Assembly: GCA_013791955.1 (NCBI GenBank)
Contig: VMSW01000007.1
Location: 620,001-684,000, forward strand
Direction of reading: 5' to 3'
From: Propionicimonas sp.
GTDB lineage: Bacteria > Actinomycetota > Actinomycetes > Propionibacteriales > Propionibacteriaceae
DNA length: 64,000 nucleotides
The translations under genes were made by a program, and so were the position numbers. The notes under the pieces are model-generated. The model had not been told where the DNA came from and did no database searches. It saw nothing but the letters and a program-made list of their open reading frames with translations. This document shows, one piece after another, positions 42,306 to 51,946 of this stretch (the first letter of the stretch is position 1; the number at the start of each line of letters is the position of its first letter).

Positions 42306-43544
42306 ATGGCGAAGCTTACGCAGCAACATGCGGCGGGTTCTGAATCGACCCTGCGCAAGTTCGGGCCGATCACCACCGAGATGCGCCCGTGGCACCCCAA
42401 CTACGACGTTGAGGCGCTGTCCAGGCGCAAGCGGGATGCGCTGCCGTCGGCCTACAAGGCGGCGATCCCGGTTGAGATTGCCGAGGTCGACTTCGACATC
42501 CCTAGCGGGCTAGCCGCCGAAGCCGAAGATGCGGCAGCCACCATCATCAAGCTCGACGCGTACGTGTCGGCGAAGTTTGGCAGCGAAGACATCGCCCCGA
42601 TGCAGTCGGTCTTGTTGCGCTCTGAGTCGGCAGCCTCATCGCAGATCGAGAACCTCACCGTCGGGGCGCGGCAGTTGGCCATCGCCGAACTCGGTGGCAC
42701 CGCCAGCAAGAATGCCGAACTGGTCTCCCGCAACGTGCGGGCGATGGCAGCTGCCATCCGGCTGTCTGACGAGCTCGACGCCGATTCCATCCTCGCCATG
42801 CACTCCGCGCTGCTGGGTGGACGCGACCCGCAGGCCGGCCGGTGGCGCGAAGTGCAGGTGTGGATCGGAGCGTCCGGCTTGAGTCCGAACGGCGCCACGT
42901 TCATCCCGCCGCACGCAGACCGACTGGCGCACTACCTGGACGACCTGACCCGCTTCCTGCGGCGTGATGACCTGCCCGTGCTCGTCCAGGCAGCAGTGGC
43001 GCACGCCCAGTTCGAAACCATCCACCCGTTCACTGATGGAAATGGCCGGACCGGACGGGCTCTGCTGCACGCCATGCTGCGACACAGCGAACTCACGAGC
43101 CGGGTGACCGTCCCGATCTCGGCGGGGCTGTTGGCGGACACCGAGTCCTACTTCGATGCGCTCACCGCTTACCGAGCAGGCGATTTCGCCCAGATAGTGC
43201 GACAGCTGTGCGAGGCGAGTGCCCGTGCTGCGGCTGACGGCAGGTGGTTGGTCGACACCCTCGCTGAGGTTCGCACCGGGTGGCTTGAGGTGATGCAAGT
43301 GCGCGCCGGGTCTGCTGGTCGGCGGCTGTTGAACCTGTTGATCGGGCAGCCAGCGGTCAGTGTTGCCTTCATCGAGCAGCAGCTTCAGGTGTCTGGCACC
43401 GCTGCCCGGCGTGCGGTCGAGCAAGCCGTTGGTGCTGGAGTGCTCACTGAATCGAGCGACCGGAAGCGCGACCGGGTGTTCATCGCTCAGGACGCAATCG
43501 ACGTGCTGGACAAGTTTTCCGAGCGGGCTGGGCGCAGGGGCTGA
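42306..43544 (+). CDS. Fic-family AMP transferase with C-terminal winged helix
   Basis: The 412-residue protein carries the catalytic Fic motif HPFTDGNGRTGR (about 239-250), which moves AMP from ATP onto target proteins. SSQIENL near 112-118 is the N-terminal inhibitory helix of the (S/T)xxxE(G/N) type, so the protein can inhibit itself. The C-terminal part (VAFIEQQLQVSGTAARRAVEQAV, split) looks like a winged helix that could bind DNA. A palindrome lies just before the gene. Such proteins are frequent in defence and toxin-antitoxin neighbourhoods. Confidence 0.88.
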   Translation: MAKLTQQHAAGSESTLRKFGPITTEMRPWHPNYDVEALSRRKRDALPSAYKAAIPVEIAEVDFDIPSGLAAEAEDAAATIIKLDAYVSAKFGSEDIAPMQSVLLRSESAASSQIENLTVGARQLAIAELGGTASKNAELVSRNVRAMAAAIRLSDELDADSILAMHSALLGGRDPQAGRWREVQVWIGASGLSPNGATFIPPHADRLAHYLDDLTRFLRRDDLPVLVQAAVAHAQFETIHPFTDGNGRTGRALLHAMLRHSELTSRVTVPISAGLLADTESYFDALTAYRAGDFAQIVRQLCEASARAAADGRWLVDTLAEVRTGWLEVMQVRAGSAGRRLLNLLIGQPAVSVAFIEQQLQVSGTAARRAVEQAVGAGVLTESSDRKRDRVFIAQDAIDVLDKFSERAGRRG

Positions 43545-43642
43545 GCGGCCGGGCGGACCGCGACCCAGGGGCATGGGCGAACCTACGCAGTGGAGGCCGG
43601 CGGCGGCGGGAAGCCTGTTTGGACACCGGTAGGGTCAGCCCC

Positions 43643-44095
43643 ATGTCAGGTGCGTCAGTAAGTGAGATCAAGGCCGCCTACGCGGCACAACTGAGCGGCC
43701 TGGCGGTGGAGAACTGGGACGAACTGCGGGCGGCGTTAGCTGAGGTTGAGGTCAGCGATTCGTTTGGCCAGTGGCGCCCTGCGGTGAAGCGAGCCGACGG
43801 TACCTCCCGCATGGCGTTTCCTGCACTCTCGGCTCCGGCCGAGGCGCTGATTCGTGCCTTCACCCGGTGTGGCGTGCAAACCCTGTTCGAGGGAACGTCC
43901 TGGCCTCGGGGGAAGGCGCTGGCCGCTGACCCGGGGTCACTGGCGAAAGCCACACCCGCTGAAGCGGCGATGGTGATCGCGGCGCAGCTTCGCCTGGACC
44001 GTTTCGTGGACGGGCATCTGCTCACCTGTTTTGACTCGGGCCTGATGCAGAAGGCCGTCCGGCGAATGCTGGATGCGGCACCGCTCGCGGCCTAA
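43643..44095 (+). CDS. Hypothetical protein, possibly DUF6508-like
   Basis: The 150-residue product is helical, with VSEIKAAYAAQLSGLAVENWDELRAALAEVE (split) at the start and HLLTCFDSGLMQKAVRRML at the end. I recognise no catalytic motif. The look is that of DUF6508 proteins, but this is a weak call. ATG 43643 is preferred over the frame's earlier start because of its position after a weak purine stretch. It lies between two fragments that resemble the tRNA-Ile 3' end. Confidence 0.5.
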   Translation: MSGASVSEIKAAYAAQLSGLAVENWDELRAALAEVEVSDSFGQWRPAVKRADGTSRMAFPALSAPAEALIRAFTRCGVQTLFEGTSWPRGKALAADPGSLAKATPAEAAMVIAAQLRLDRFVDGHLLTCFDSGLMQKAVRRMLDAAPLAA

Positions 44096-44228
44096 GTGGG
44101 GCGGGTGGCATGGCCGCGCCGATGGGAGTCGGTCGGGCGGAGGCCGGAGCGCTCCGCAAACTCTGAGGTGGTCGGGGGTTCCGGGCGGTCGATCGGCTGG
44201 GGGGTGAGCGAGCCGGCACTGGTGTTGT

Positions 44229-44244
44229 GGGCGGGGCTCGAACC
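44229..44244 (+). repeat. Copy of tRNA-Ile 3' segment, attachment-site-like
   Basis: GGGCGGGGCTCGAACC is identical to 45236-45251, the part of the tRNA-Ile that covers the acceptor and T arm, in the same orientation. The pair brackets the endonuclease VII-like gene. A 13-base match (CCGCGACCCAGGG) to the neighbouring tRNA part also occurs at 43558-43570. Confidence 0.45.
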
Positions 44245-44369
44245 TGACCGGCGGGTCGAAGAAGCAAAGTCGCGCATCGGATCATGATTGACGAAGCCGA
44301 GGCCAAAGGTACTTCGCTGGTTCCAGCCACGGCCAATCCCGGCATGGTTCGACTGGATTGGAGTCGATT

Positions 44370-45044
44370 GTGAGGAGTGTGAGCACAAAGCCGGCCTGCG
44401 CGCGGTGGCGCCGGCCGGTCAAGGAAGACCCCTTCGGCTGGGGGCCAGGGAGGTGGAGCTGGCTGGACGTAATGCTCGAGTGGCAGCGGGGGCAGTGTGC
44501 TCTTTGTGGGCATAGTCCTTACGGTTCCCGGATGGCGCTCGACCACAGCCACGCAACAGGCTTAGTTCGCGGGTATCTCTGTACCGCATGCAATTGCCAC
44601 TACGCCGACTACAACGATTCCTACGTGGGGGGATCGAATCCCGCAGCGATCCTGGGCCTCGTGGGGATCTACCGCGATCCCCTCGGCTGGCCAGTCATGC
44701 GAGGAGACCCAGCCACTGTGGGTGCTTGTTTCACGCTTGCGGGGCTTGCCTTTGACGCGCTTCCCAGTCGGCAGCGAACCGACTTCACCGAGGATGAACT
44801 CACGGGTGCGCGTGATCTTCTCTGGGCAGTGGAGGGTTGGCCCATTCCCGCCGAGTGGCGATGGGAGAAGCCTGCGCTGACTGGTCAACGATGGAGCCCG
44901 CCACCTCCGACTGAACCGGGGTTCTGGGACTCGCTCTTGTCAAGGCTTTCCGCCACCGCGCCGCGCCAGGTTGAGCCTGGGAGCGTGGCGGGCCTGAGCG
45001 GCGATTCGCAAAGTCCCCTACCCGATGATCCTCGTCCTGAGTAG
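44370..45044 (+). CDS. Endonuclease VII-like HNH protein
   Basis: The 224-residue protein contains CALCGHSPYGSRMALDHSHA (about 44-63, split) followed by TGLVRGYLCTACNCHY. This is the zinc-bound HNH core of recombination endonuclease VII, with both CxxC pairs and the DHxH motif present. Phage enzymes of this kind cut branched DNA. The C-terminal 100 residues have no known match. GTG 44370 with GGAG upstream is the chosen start. Its position between tRNA-like sequences suggests it came in with a small mobile element. Confidence 0.7.
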   Translation: MRSVSTKPACARWRRPVKEDPFGWGPGRWSWLDVMLEWQRGQCALCGHSPYGSRMALDHSHATGLVRGYLCTACNCHYADYNDSYVGGSNPAAILGLVGIYRDPLGWPVMRGDPATVGACFTLAGLAFDALPSRQRTDFTEDELTGARDLLWAVEGWPIPAEWRWEKPALTGQRWSPPPPTEPGFWDSLLSRLSATAPRQVEPGSVAGLSGDSQSPLPDDPRPE

Positions 45045-45229
45045 CGTCGACCCCAGCGGTCGTGGCGTGAAATAGCCCTGAGGTAGCGCTGTGCCCATTC
45101 GCCAGTCGCGTCGGCTTGGACAGGCCCTTGTCCGAGGTTTGGGCTTCCGCTCGAGCGGGGTCCGGATTTCGGGCGCGCCATCCGGGCCCTCAACAGCTCA
45201 GTCGTCCGAAGGGGAAAATTCGGCTTAAG

Positions 45230-45303
45230 TGGGGCGGGCGGGGCTCGAACCCGCGACCCAGGGATTATGAGTCCCCTGCTCTGACCGGCTGAGCTACCGC
45301 CCC
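45230..45303 (-). tRNA. tRNA-Ile (CAU anticodon)
   Basis: The minus strand folds as a 74-base cloverleaf. The acceptor is GGGGCGG/CCGCCCC, the D stem GCTC/GAGC, the anticodon stem GGGGA/TCCCT with loop CTCATAA, and the T stem GCGGG/CCCGC. The discriminator is A, with no encoded CCA. Anticodon CAU with this loop fits the minor Ile tRNA whose C34 becomes lysidine, rather than a Met tRNA. Confidence 0.88.
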
Positions 45304-45390
45304 CAAGGTGCCGTCCGCGCCAAGTTATCCCGCGGGGCGGCGTGCGGCAAAACCCGGCGAACCGCGGCTGCTGCTCGCTAGGGTGAACGC

Positions 45391-46971
45391 GTGACCGACA
45401 CCCCAACGGACGCCGCCCCCCGAACTGATGTGCCTTCCCGGGCTGGCCTGGTGCTTACCGCGCTCACTCTTGGTGCGCTGGTGTGCAATATCAATCTCGC
45501 GGCAGCCAATGTCGCCCTGCCTGAAGTGGGTGACGCTTTCGGCGCCTCGCAAACGGCCCTCAACATTGTCGCGGTCGGCACTTCACTGGGCCTGGCGATG
45601 TCGGTGCTCTACTTCGGCGCCATCGCCGACCGGTACGGACGCAAACAGCTGCTCCTGGCTGGCCTCGCCCTGACGGTCCTGGCCAGCTTCCTGTCGGCCT
45701 ACTCCGCCTCAATCGAGATGCTGATGGCCGCGCGCCTCTTCACCGGCATCGCCGCGGGCATGGCCTTCCCGACCACCTTGTCGCTCATCACCGCCCTATG
45801 GCACACCGGCCCGGCCCGTACCAAGGCCATCGCCTTGTGGTCTGGGGTGAGTGCGATGGCCTCAGTTGCCGGGTCGGTGCTCGCCGGGCTCGTCCTCACC
45901 ATTTGGTGGTGGGGTTCGGCCTTCCTCATCGCCGCCCCCATTGCCGTGATCGCCCTGGTGCTGGTGGCGTTGTACGTCCCGGCGCACGTGGAGGAATCCA
46001 CCGAGCCGGTTGATCACGTTGGGGGAGTGCTGTCGACGTTGGCCGTCGCCGGTCTCGTCCTGGGCATCAGCATGGTGTTCGCGCCGGGCCAGACGATGTT
46101 TGGCGTATCGCTCCTAGTTGCCGGGACGCTGCTGCTGGCCGCCTTCGCCTGGCGGCAGCTGCGCGCGAAATATCCGCTCTACGACCTGCAGGTCGCCGGC
46201 CGACGCATGTTCTGGGTGCCAGCGGTCGGCGGCACGATCGTGTTCGGATCGCTGATGGGTGCCCTGTTCGTCGGTCAGCAGTACATGCAAAACATCCTCG
46301 GCTACTCCACGCTGCAGGCGGGCCTGGCGATCGTCCCCTCGGCAGTCGGCATTCTGGTGTGTTCGCCGCTGTCAGCCCGGCTGTTGGAAGCCCGCGGCTC
46401 GCGCACCACCATGCTCGTCGGCTACAGCCTCGTCCTGCTCGGCTTCTTGACCACCCTGCTGTGGAACCCGACCACCCCGTATGCCCTGGTCGGGTTCGGC
46501 TTCCTGGCCATCGGCAGTGGGGCGGCCTTCGCCATGACGCCAGCCTCACGCGGACTCACCGAAAGCACCCCGGTGCGGAAAGTGGGCATGGCCTCGGCCA
46601 CCTCCGATCTGCAACGCGATCTTGGCGGCTCGATCATGCAGGCAATCTTGGGTGCCATCTTGGCCGCCGGTTTCGCCGAATCCTTCCGCCGCCAGATCGA
46701 GGCCACCGGCGAAGCCGCCAACATCAGCGATTCGGTAACCCACGCACTGCAGGCCTCCTACGCCTCCGCGCTGCGCGTGGCCGAGCAATACCCGCAGTAC
46801 CACGACCAAATCGTGACCGCCGCCACTCGCAGCATGGTCACCGGGGCCTGGGCCGCCTACCTAATCGGCGCCATCGCCATCGTGATCGGAACGATCGTCG
46901 TCGCCGTCTTCCTGCCCAACTACGAGCAGGAGAAGGAGCTCGTGGCGTCCTACGCCCGCGAGGACGCCTGA
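45391..46971 (+). CDS. MFS transporter, DHA2 (14-helix) type
   Basis: The 526-residue exporter has about 14 transmembrane helices. The loop 2-3 motif is GAIADRYGRKQLLLAG (about 76-91) and the proton/antiport motif C region is ARLFTGIAAGMAFPTTLSL. DHA2 members pump drugs, dyes or metabolites out using protons. GTG 45391 has no clear ribosome binding site and the spacer to the tRNA is 87 bases, so leaderless expression is possible. The last 22 bases overlap the convergent histidine kinase gene. Confidence 0.88.
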   Translation: MTDTPTDAAPRTDVPSRAGLVLTALTLGALVCNINLAAANVALPEVGDAFGASQTALNIVAVGTSLGLAMSVLYFGAIADRYGRKQLLLAGLALTVLASFLSAYSASIEMLMAARLFTGIAAGMAFPTTLSLITALWHTGPARTKAIALWSGVSAMASVAGSVLAGLVLTIWWWGSAFLIAAPIAVIALVLVALYVPAHVEESTEPVDHVGGVLSTLAVAGLVLGISMVFAPGQTMFGVSLLVAGTLLLAAFAWRQLRAKYPLYDLQVAGRRMFWVPAVGGTIVFGSLMGALFVGQQYMQNILGYSTLQAGLAIVPSAVGILVCSPLSARLLEARGSRTTMLVGYSLVLLGFLTTLLWNPTTPYALVGFGFLAIGSGAAFAMTPASRGLTESTPVRKVGMASATSDLQRDLGGSIMQAILGAILAAGFAESFRRQIEATGEAANISDSVTHALQASYASALRVAEQYPQYHDQIVTAATRSMVTGAWAAYLIGAIAIVIGTIVVAVFLPNYEQEKELVASYAREDA

Positions 46972-48151
46972 GCCAGCGGCAAGCGAAGCGTGAAGGTTGC
47001 ACCGCGACCAAGCCCAGCCGACGAAGCCGTCAGTTCGCCACCATGCGCGCGGACGATGCCGCGGGAAATGGTGAGTCCAATGCCGGAGCCGGTTTGACCC
47101 TTCGACAAGCTCAGGGAACTGGGGTTGGGGCTCAGGGAACTGGGGTTGGGGTGTGATTCAGTTCCCTGAGCCTGTCGAAGGATCCCAGTCACGCGATAGA
47201 AGCGTTCGAAGATCTTCTCCAGCTGATCTGGGGCCAAACCAACGCCAGTGTCGGTGACCTCGATCAACACCTGGCTGGCTTCGGCCCGAGCCGTGACGGT
47301 GATCGTCCCGCCGGCATCAGTGGCGCCGAGCGCATTGCCCACCAGATTGGTTACTACCTGGGCGATTCGGTCGGCATCAACTGAGGCGATCAGCCCGGCC
47401 GCGGAGGAGTGCACCTCGAGCTTCACGCCAGCATCCACAGCTTGCGGACGCAACCGCTCCGCCGCCGCCACCGCGAGCGCGCCAACATCGGCCGAGGCCA
47501 ACTGCAAACCCAGCCGACCTTCTTCGGCCCTGCTGAGTGAGGACAAATCTTCGCCCAAGCGACGAAGTCGCCGGGTCTCATCGCTGATCTGCTCCAGATT
47601 CTCCGGGCTGGTCGGCAGTACGCCGTCGATCATCGCCTCCACATAGCCATCGATCACCGTCAGCGGCGTCCGCAACTCATGAGCCACCTCGCCCAACAGC
47701 CGCATCCGGGTGGTCTCGGTCTGCGCCAGGGCTGCGCCGAGCTGATTCACATCAGCAGCCAACTCAGCCAGCTCAGCCTCCTTGGGCTCCGGGACGGCCA
47801 AGTCGTAACGGCCCTTTGCCAGCTCGCGGGTGGCCGCCCGCACCGTCCCCAGAGAACGAATCACTCGCCGGGCCGCGAACACCCCGAAGATCGCCGCAGC
47901 AGCAACACCAACCACCGCACCAATCAGCAGCGCCTGGTCAATCGCGGCCGCGAACTGGTCGCGCAACACCCCGCCAGACCCCTGGCCCTGGCCAGTTCCC
48001 GGGCCACGCCCAGAGCCACCGGCCGGCCCCAGCCGCAGACTCTCATCGAACAGTGCCGGCGCCAACCAGCGCACCACCGCGAAGGTCGCCGCGCCACCAA
48101 TGAGGGCCACCAGCACGTGAGAGATCACCAAGCGCACACTGAGCCGGTTCA

Positions 48152-48152
<1 letters not shown>
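46950..48152 (-). CDS. Sensor histidine kinase with repeat insertion in the ATP lid
   Basis: This 400-residue kinase has two transmembrane helices (about 8-30 and 75-100) around a short outer loop with GGSGRGPGTGQGQGSGG. A HAMP region, the H box EVAHELRTPLTV (about 160-171), the N box VVTNLVGNALGATD and the G1 box DTGVGLAPDQL follow. The lid is interrupted by about 28 residues from the dispersed repeat (RQAQGTESHPNPSSLSPNPS and on), before TGSGIGLTISRG resumes. ATG 48152 overlaps the regulator stop (TGATG). It should phosphorylate the OmpR-type regulator encoded just upstream. Confidence 0.88.
47096..47184. repeat. Dispersed repeat inside the histidine kinase gene
   Basis: CCCTTCGACAAGCTCAGGGAACT and, in reverse, AGTTCCCTGAGCCTGTCGAAGG flank two copies of GGGGTTGGGGCTCAGGGAACT-like sequence. 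The arms pair as a long imperfect hairpin. The kinase frame stays open through it. Confidence 0.88.
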
Positions 48153-48865
<713 letters not shown>

Positions 48866-48950
48866 GCCAGCCCCTATCAATGGATCCGAAATCAGCCTAG
48901 ACACCCCACTGGTGGAGTGCCCGCAGGCACCCCACCAATCGAGTGGTTAA

Positions 48951-49718
48951 TCAAGCGACCGGGCAGTCAGCCGGACGGGTCTGGCTGCCACCCCGTCCTG
49001 CTCCCTGACCGGCGCCGTTACCTGGGCCGCGGCCCATGCCCTGGCCAGCGGTCGGAGCGGTGGTCGAGCCAGGAGTGGCCTGGGGGCTGTTCCAGCCGCG
49101 TCCATTCTGCATTCCGGTGCCGTTGCCGACCCCGACGGTCTTGCCGTCACGCAGGGCGGTGAAGCTGGCCAAGTGGTTGTTCGAGCCAGCCTGCAGGTTG
49201 GTGTAGACGGCCTTCACATCAGCCGGGACGTTGCCAGCAAGCGCGGTCTTCAGGTCGGCCAGATCGGTCTCTTCGACAGCCACCCCAACCTTGTAGGCCT
49301 CAGTCAAGGAAACCTTGGCCTGGGTCATCAGGGTGTTGTAGAGCTGGGTCAGCGCCGGATCGGAGTAGGTGCCAGCAGCCAGACCCGCTGAGGGATCGGC
49401 CAGGGCGTAGCGGCTCAGCAGCAGGCCCATCGATTCGAAGTGGCGCTGCTCGGAGAGGGCGATCCGGGTGAACTGGGTCGCATTGTCGGGGTAGAGCTTG
49501 GCGATCGCGGTGTAGACGTCGCGGGCCAGCCGCTCCTCTTCCCGCATGAAGGCCAGCTGCTTGGCTACGGCGGCGTCCACAGTGGTGGTCGCGGTGCTCG
49601 TGCTCGGAGTGGGGGTCGGTTCGGGGGCTGGGGCTGCGGTTGCGACCGCGGTCACTCCCAGGCCCAGGCCGATCAGGATTGCCGTGGCTGCGGCCGTCCG
49701 GGTCTTCCAGGTGTTCAT
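48951..49718 (-). CDS. Exported DUF2202 ferritin-like protein
   Basis: The 255-residue protein has a signal peptide (about 1-30), a Thr/Pro linker and a four-helix ferritin-like domain (about 50-190). FMREEERLARDVYTAIAKLY and ALSEQRHFESMGLLLSRY carry the Glu and His residues of a di-metal site. The Gly-rich tail GQGMGRGPGNGAGQGAGRGG echoes the outer loop of the kinase encoded downstream. Metal storage or redox at the cell surface is likely but not shown. GGAGGATCC precedes ATG 49718. Confidence 0.85.
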   Translation of the reverse strand: MNTWKTRTAAATAILIGLGLGVTAVATAAPAPEPTPTPSTSTATTTVDAAVAKQLAFMREEERLARDVYTAIAKLYPDNATQFTRIALSEQRHFESMGLLLSRYALADPSAGLAAGTYSDPALTQLYNTLMTQAKVSLTEAYKVGVAVEETDLADLKTALAGNVPADVKAVYTNLQAGSNNHLASFTALRDGKTVGVGNGTGMQNGRGWNSPQATPGSTTAPTAGQGMGRGPGNGAGQGAGRGGSQTRPADCPVA

Positions 49719-49867
49719 GGGATCCTCCTTGGATCGTTGTTGGTGACGATCCAAAAGTTACGCAGCTGCGATGAAGCCCCCATGCGGTGAATGTGAAGAT
49801 AGTGTGATGCGCCGAATGTGCCCCTGACTAGGACGGATGCCGCCGCACCCAGCGTCGAAGACGGCAA

Positions 49868-49909
49868 CGAGGGGCCGAGTGCCGGCAGCGACCGGCACCC
49901 GACCCCTCG
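49868..49909 (-). terminator. Long hairpin after the RCC1-repeat gene
   Basis: The arms at 49868-49885 and 49892-49909 pair over 18 positions with two mismatches around the loop CAGCGA. It begins 8 bases past the stop of the minus-strand RCC1 gene. There is no T tract, as is common in actinobacteria. Confidence 0.75.
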
Positions 49910-49916
49910 CTCGAGG

Positions 49917-51119
49917 TCAGGGCAGACTGACTACCGAAACCGGCATCTTTGCGTCGGTGTTCGTGCCGTTGCCTACCGCGCCGATCCCGTTGTAGCCCCA
50001 GCACTTCACCTTGCTGGAGGTAGTGAGCGCACAACTTGTGTAGAGCCCGGTGCCGAGATCCTTCGACTTGGCCAACCCGGAAACCGTCACCGGAACCTTG
50101 GAGTCGGTCAGGGTGTTGTTACCCAACCCGCCGTAGGAGTTGTCGCCCCAGCACTTGGCCTTCCCGCTGGTGGTCAGCGCGCAGGTGTGCAGGTAGCCAG
50201 GAGCGATCAGCTTCACCTTCTTGCTCAGGCCAGTTACCCCGGTGGGAGCTTTGGCATGAGTGAGGGTGTTGTTGCCCAACTGGCCATTGGCGTTGTAGCC
50301 CCAGCACTTGGCCGCACCCTTGGTGGTGATGGCGCAGGTGCTGAAAGCGCCAGCCTTCATCGACTTCGACTTGGCCAGGTTATAAACCGCAGCCGGGGTG
50401 TTGACGTTGGTGTTGTTGTTGGTGCCCAACTGACCGTAGAAGTTGTCGCCCCAGCACTTCACCTTGCCAGCCGTGGTCAGCGCACAAGTGTGTCCGTAGC
50501 CTGCATTGGTGCTCTTCACCTTTTTGGTAAGCCCGCTCACCTGCACCGGCAGGGGGGCGTTCACGGTTGCGCCATTGCCGAGTTGACCCGAGGAGTTGTA
50601 GCCCCAGCACTTGGCCGCACCCTTAGTGGTCACCGCGCAGCTGTGATACCATCCGGTGGAAAGTGACTTCACCTTCGCGATTCCCAGCACCTGCACCGGC
50701 ACCTTGGAGTCCACCAAGGTGTTGTTACCAAGCTGGCCTTGGGCGTTGTAGCCCCAGCAGTAAACCTTGCCCGAGGTGGTGAGCGCGCAGGTGTGCCCGT
50801 AGCCAGCCGAGACTGCTTTCACCTTGCTGAGTCCGACCACTTCCACCGGCACATTGGAGTTGGTCATCGTGTTGTTGCCCAGCTGGCCGACCGAGTTGAG
50901 GCCCCAACATCGCACCTTGCCTTTGGTGGTCACCGCACAGTTGTGGTTCTCGCCGGCGGTGAGATCTTTGGCCTTTGCTCCGGCCAATGCTTGTGGAGCT
51001 ACTACGGCTGGAGCTACTACCGGATGAGCGGCCGCCGCCGTGACCCCTTGGGCCACCACCAGGGAACCGCTCAACATCATCAACGCGGCCAGGCCGCGCG
51101 TAAGCGCAGTAATTCGCAT
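49917..51119 (-). CDS. Secreted RCC1-repeat beta-propeller protein
   Basis: The 400-residue product has a signal peptide (about 1-30, ending AAAA) and seven RCC1 repeats of about 50 residues. Each follows the pattern HTCALTTSGKVKCWGxNxxGQLGNN. The paired Cys in every repeat could form disulfides outside the cell. Seven repeats make a complete propeller. Such exported actinobacterial propellers probably bind a ligand or partner; no enzyme motif is present. ACAAGGAGGTCAAAG precedes the ATG, and a strong hairpin follows the stop. Confidence 0.85.
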   Translation of the reverse strand: MRITALTRGLAALMMLSGSLVVAQGVTAAAAHPVVAPAVVAPQALAGAKAKDLTAGENHNCAVTTKGKVRCWGLNSVGQLGNNTMTNSNVPVEVVGLSKVKAVSAGYGHTCALTTSGKVYCWGYNAQGQLGNNTLVDSKVPVQVLGIAKVKSLSTGWYHSCAVTTKGAAKCWGYNSSGQLGNGATVNAPLPVQVSGLTKKVKSTNAGYGHTCALTTAGKVKCWGDNFYGQLGTNNNTNVNTPAAVYNLAKSKSMKAGAFSTCAITTKGAAKCWGYNANGQLGNNTLTHAKAPTGVTGLSKKVKLIAPGYLHTCALTTSGKAKCWGDNSYGGLGNNTLTDSKVPVTVSGLAKSKDLGTGLYTSCALTTSSKVKCWGYNGIGAVGNGTNTDAKMPVSVVSLP

Positions 51120-51309
51120 CTTTGACCTCCTTGTCGCACCCGAATTTCGATCATCCTCCTTGTGAGGCCTCTGTGAACAGAGTTTCCGGGGAGGCCGTGG
51201 CGAAGATTTGCCAGTAGACGCCTGGCGGAGTGGGGGAGTACACGCGAACGTGGCCAGACGGCGGCATTAGAGGCGGTGGCCCTTGACGCCGCGGTTCGCC
51301 GGGTGAATG

Positions 51310-51328
51310 ATGACTGAATGTCAGTCAT
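51310..51328. promoter_or_regulatory. TetR operator palindrome
   Basis: ATGACTGA-ATG-TCAGTCAT is a perfect 8-base inverted repeat with a 3-base centre, ending 18 bases before the tetR start. It fits autoregulation of the tetR-ABC operon by its own first gene product. Confidence 0.72.
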
Positions 51329-51346
51329 AGTTCTCTGGAGGGTGAG

Positions 51347-51946
51347 ATGAGTCCTCGTCCACGGGTAGATCGGGCCGCCCGGCGAGCTGAAGTGGCGGGT
51401 GCGGCCGCGCGGGTCTTCAGCGAGCGCGGGGTCACTGGCACCGCGGTCTCAGACATCGTCAAAGCCGCCGGCATCGCCCAGGGCACCTTCTACTTGTACT
51501 TCGATTCCAAGGACGATGTGCTGCTCGCCGTCGCCGAACAGTTCGTCGCCGAGGTCGGGACGGCGCTGGAGTCCGCCATTTCCGGTGCGGAGGTCTCGGC
51601 CCCACAGCGTCTGCGAAGCCTGGTCGCCGCGTTGAGCAACCTGGCCGCTGATCCGGCCAACTCCTCGTTGGCCGAGCTCCTGCATCGCCGGGAGAATCAG
51701 GCATTGCATGACCGGCTAACCGAGCCCCTGGCCCAGCGCCTGCACGTGTTGGTCGCAGAGATCGTCGCCCAAGGCGTCGCTGAAGGCTCCATGGCGGTCG
51801 CTGATGCCAACGCGGCGGCGTGGTTCGTGCTGGGTGGGCTGCAAAGCGTCGAGCGAGCCGACACTCCGATGGCCGAGATGCCGGAAGCCCTGGAGAGTGC
51901 CCTGTCGTTGGCCTACCGCGCCCTGGGCGTGGCGGTGACGCCATGA
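51347..51946 (+). CDS. TetR-family regulator of the ABC exporter operon
   Basis: The 199-residue regulator has an N-terminal HTH (AARVFSERGVTGTAVSDIVKAAGIAQGTFYLYFDSKDDVL in pieces, about 20-60) and a helical ligand domain. TCTGGAGGGTGAG precedes the ATG. A perfect palindrome lies just upstream. The stop overlaps the ATPase gene start (ATGA), so it heads an operon of regulator, ATPase and permease and should repress it until the transported compound binds. Confidence 0.9.
   Translation: MSPRPRVDRAARRAEVAGAAARVFSERGVTGTAVSDIVKAAGIAQGTFYLYFDSKDDVLLAVAEQFVAEVGTALESAISGAEVSAPQRLRSLVAALSNLAADPANSSLAELLHRRENQALHDRLTEPLAQRLHVLVAEIVAQGVAEGSMAVADANAAAWFVLGGLQSVERADTPMAEMPEALESALSLAYRALGVAVTP

Noticed and set aside
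45230-45303. Elongator or initiator tRNA-Met
   Set aside because: The anticodon is CAU, but the CTCATAA loop and acceptor fit the lysidine-modified tRNA-Ile better. Confirmation would need the tilS-type identity elements checked by a tRNA scan.
51080-51328. Small minus-strand ORF before the RCC1 gene with AAGGAGG upstream
   Set aside because: The Shine-Dalgarno sequence touches the ATG directly, leaving no spacing, and the frame overlaps the RCC1 start out of phase. I could not support it as a gene.
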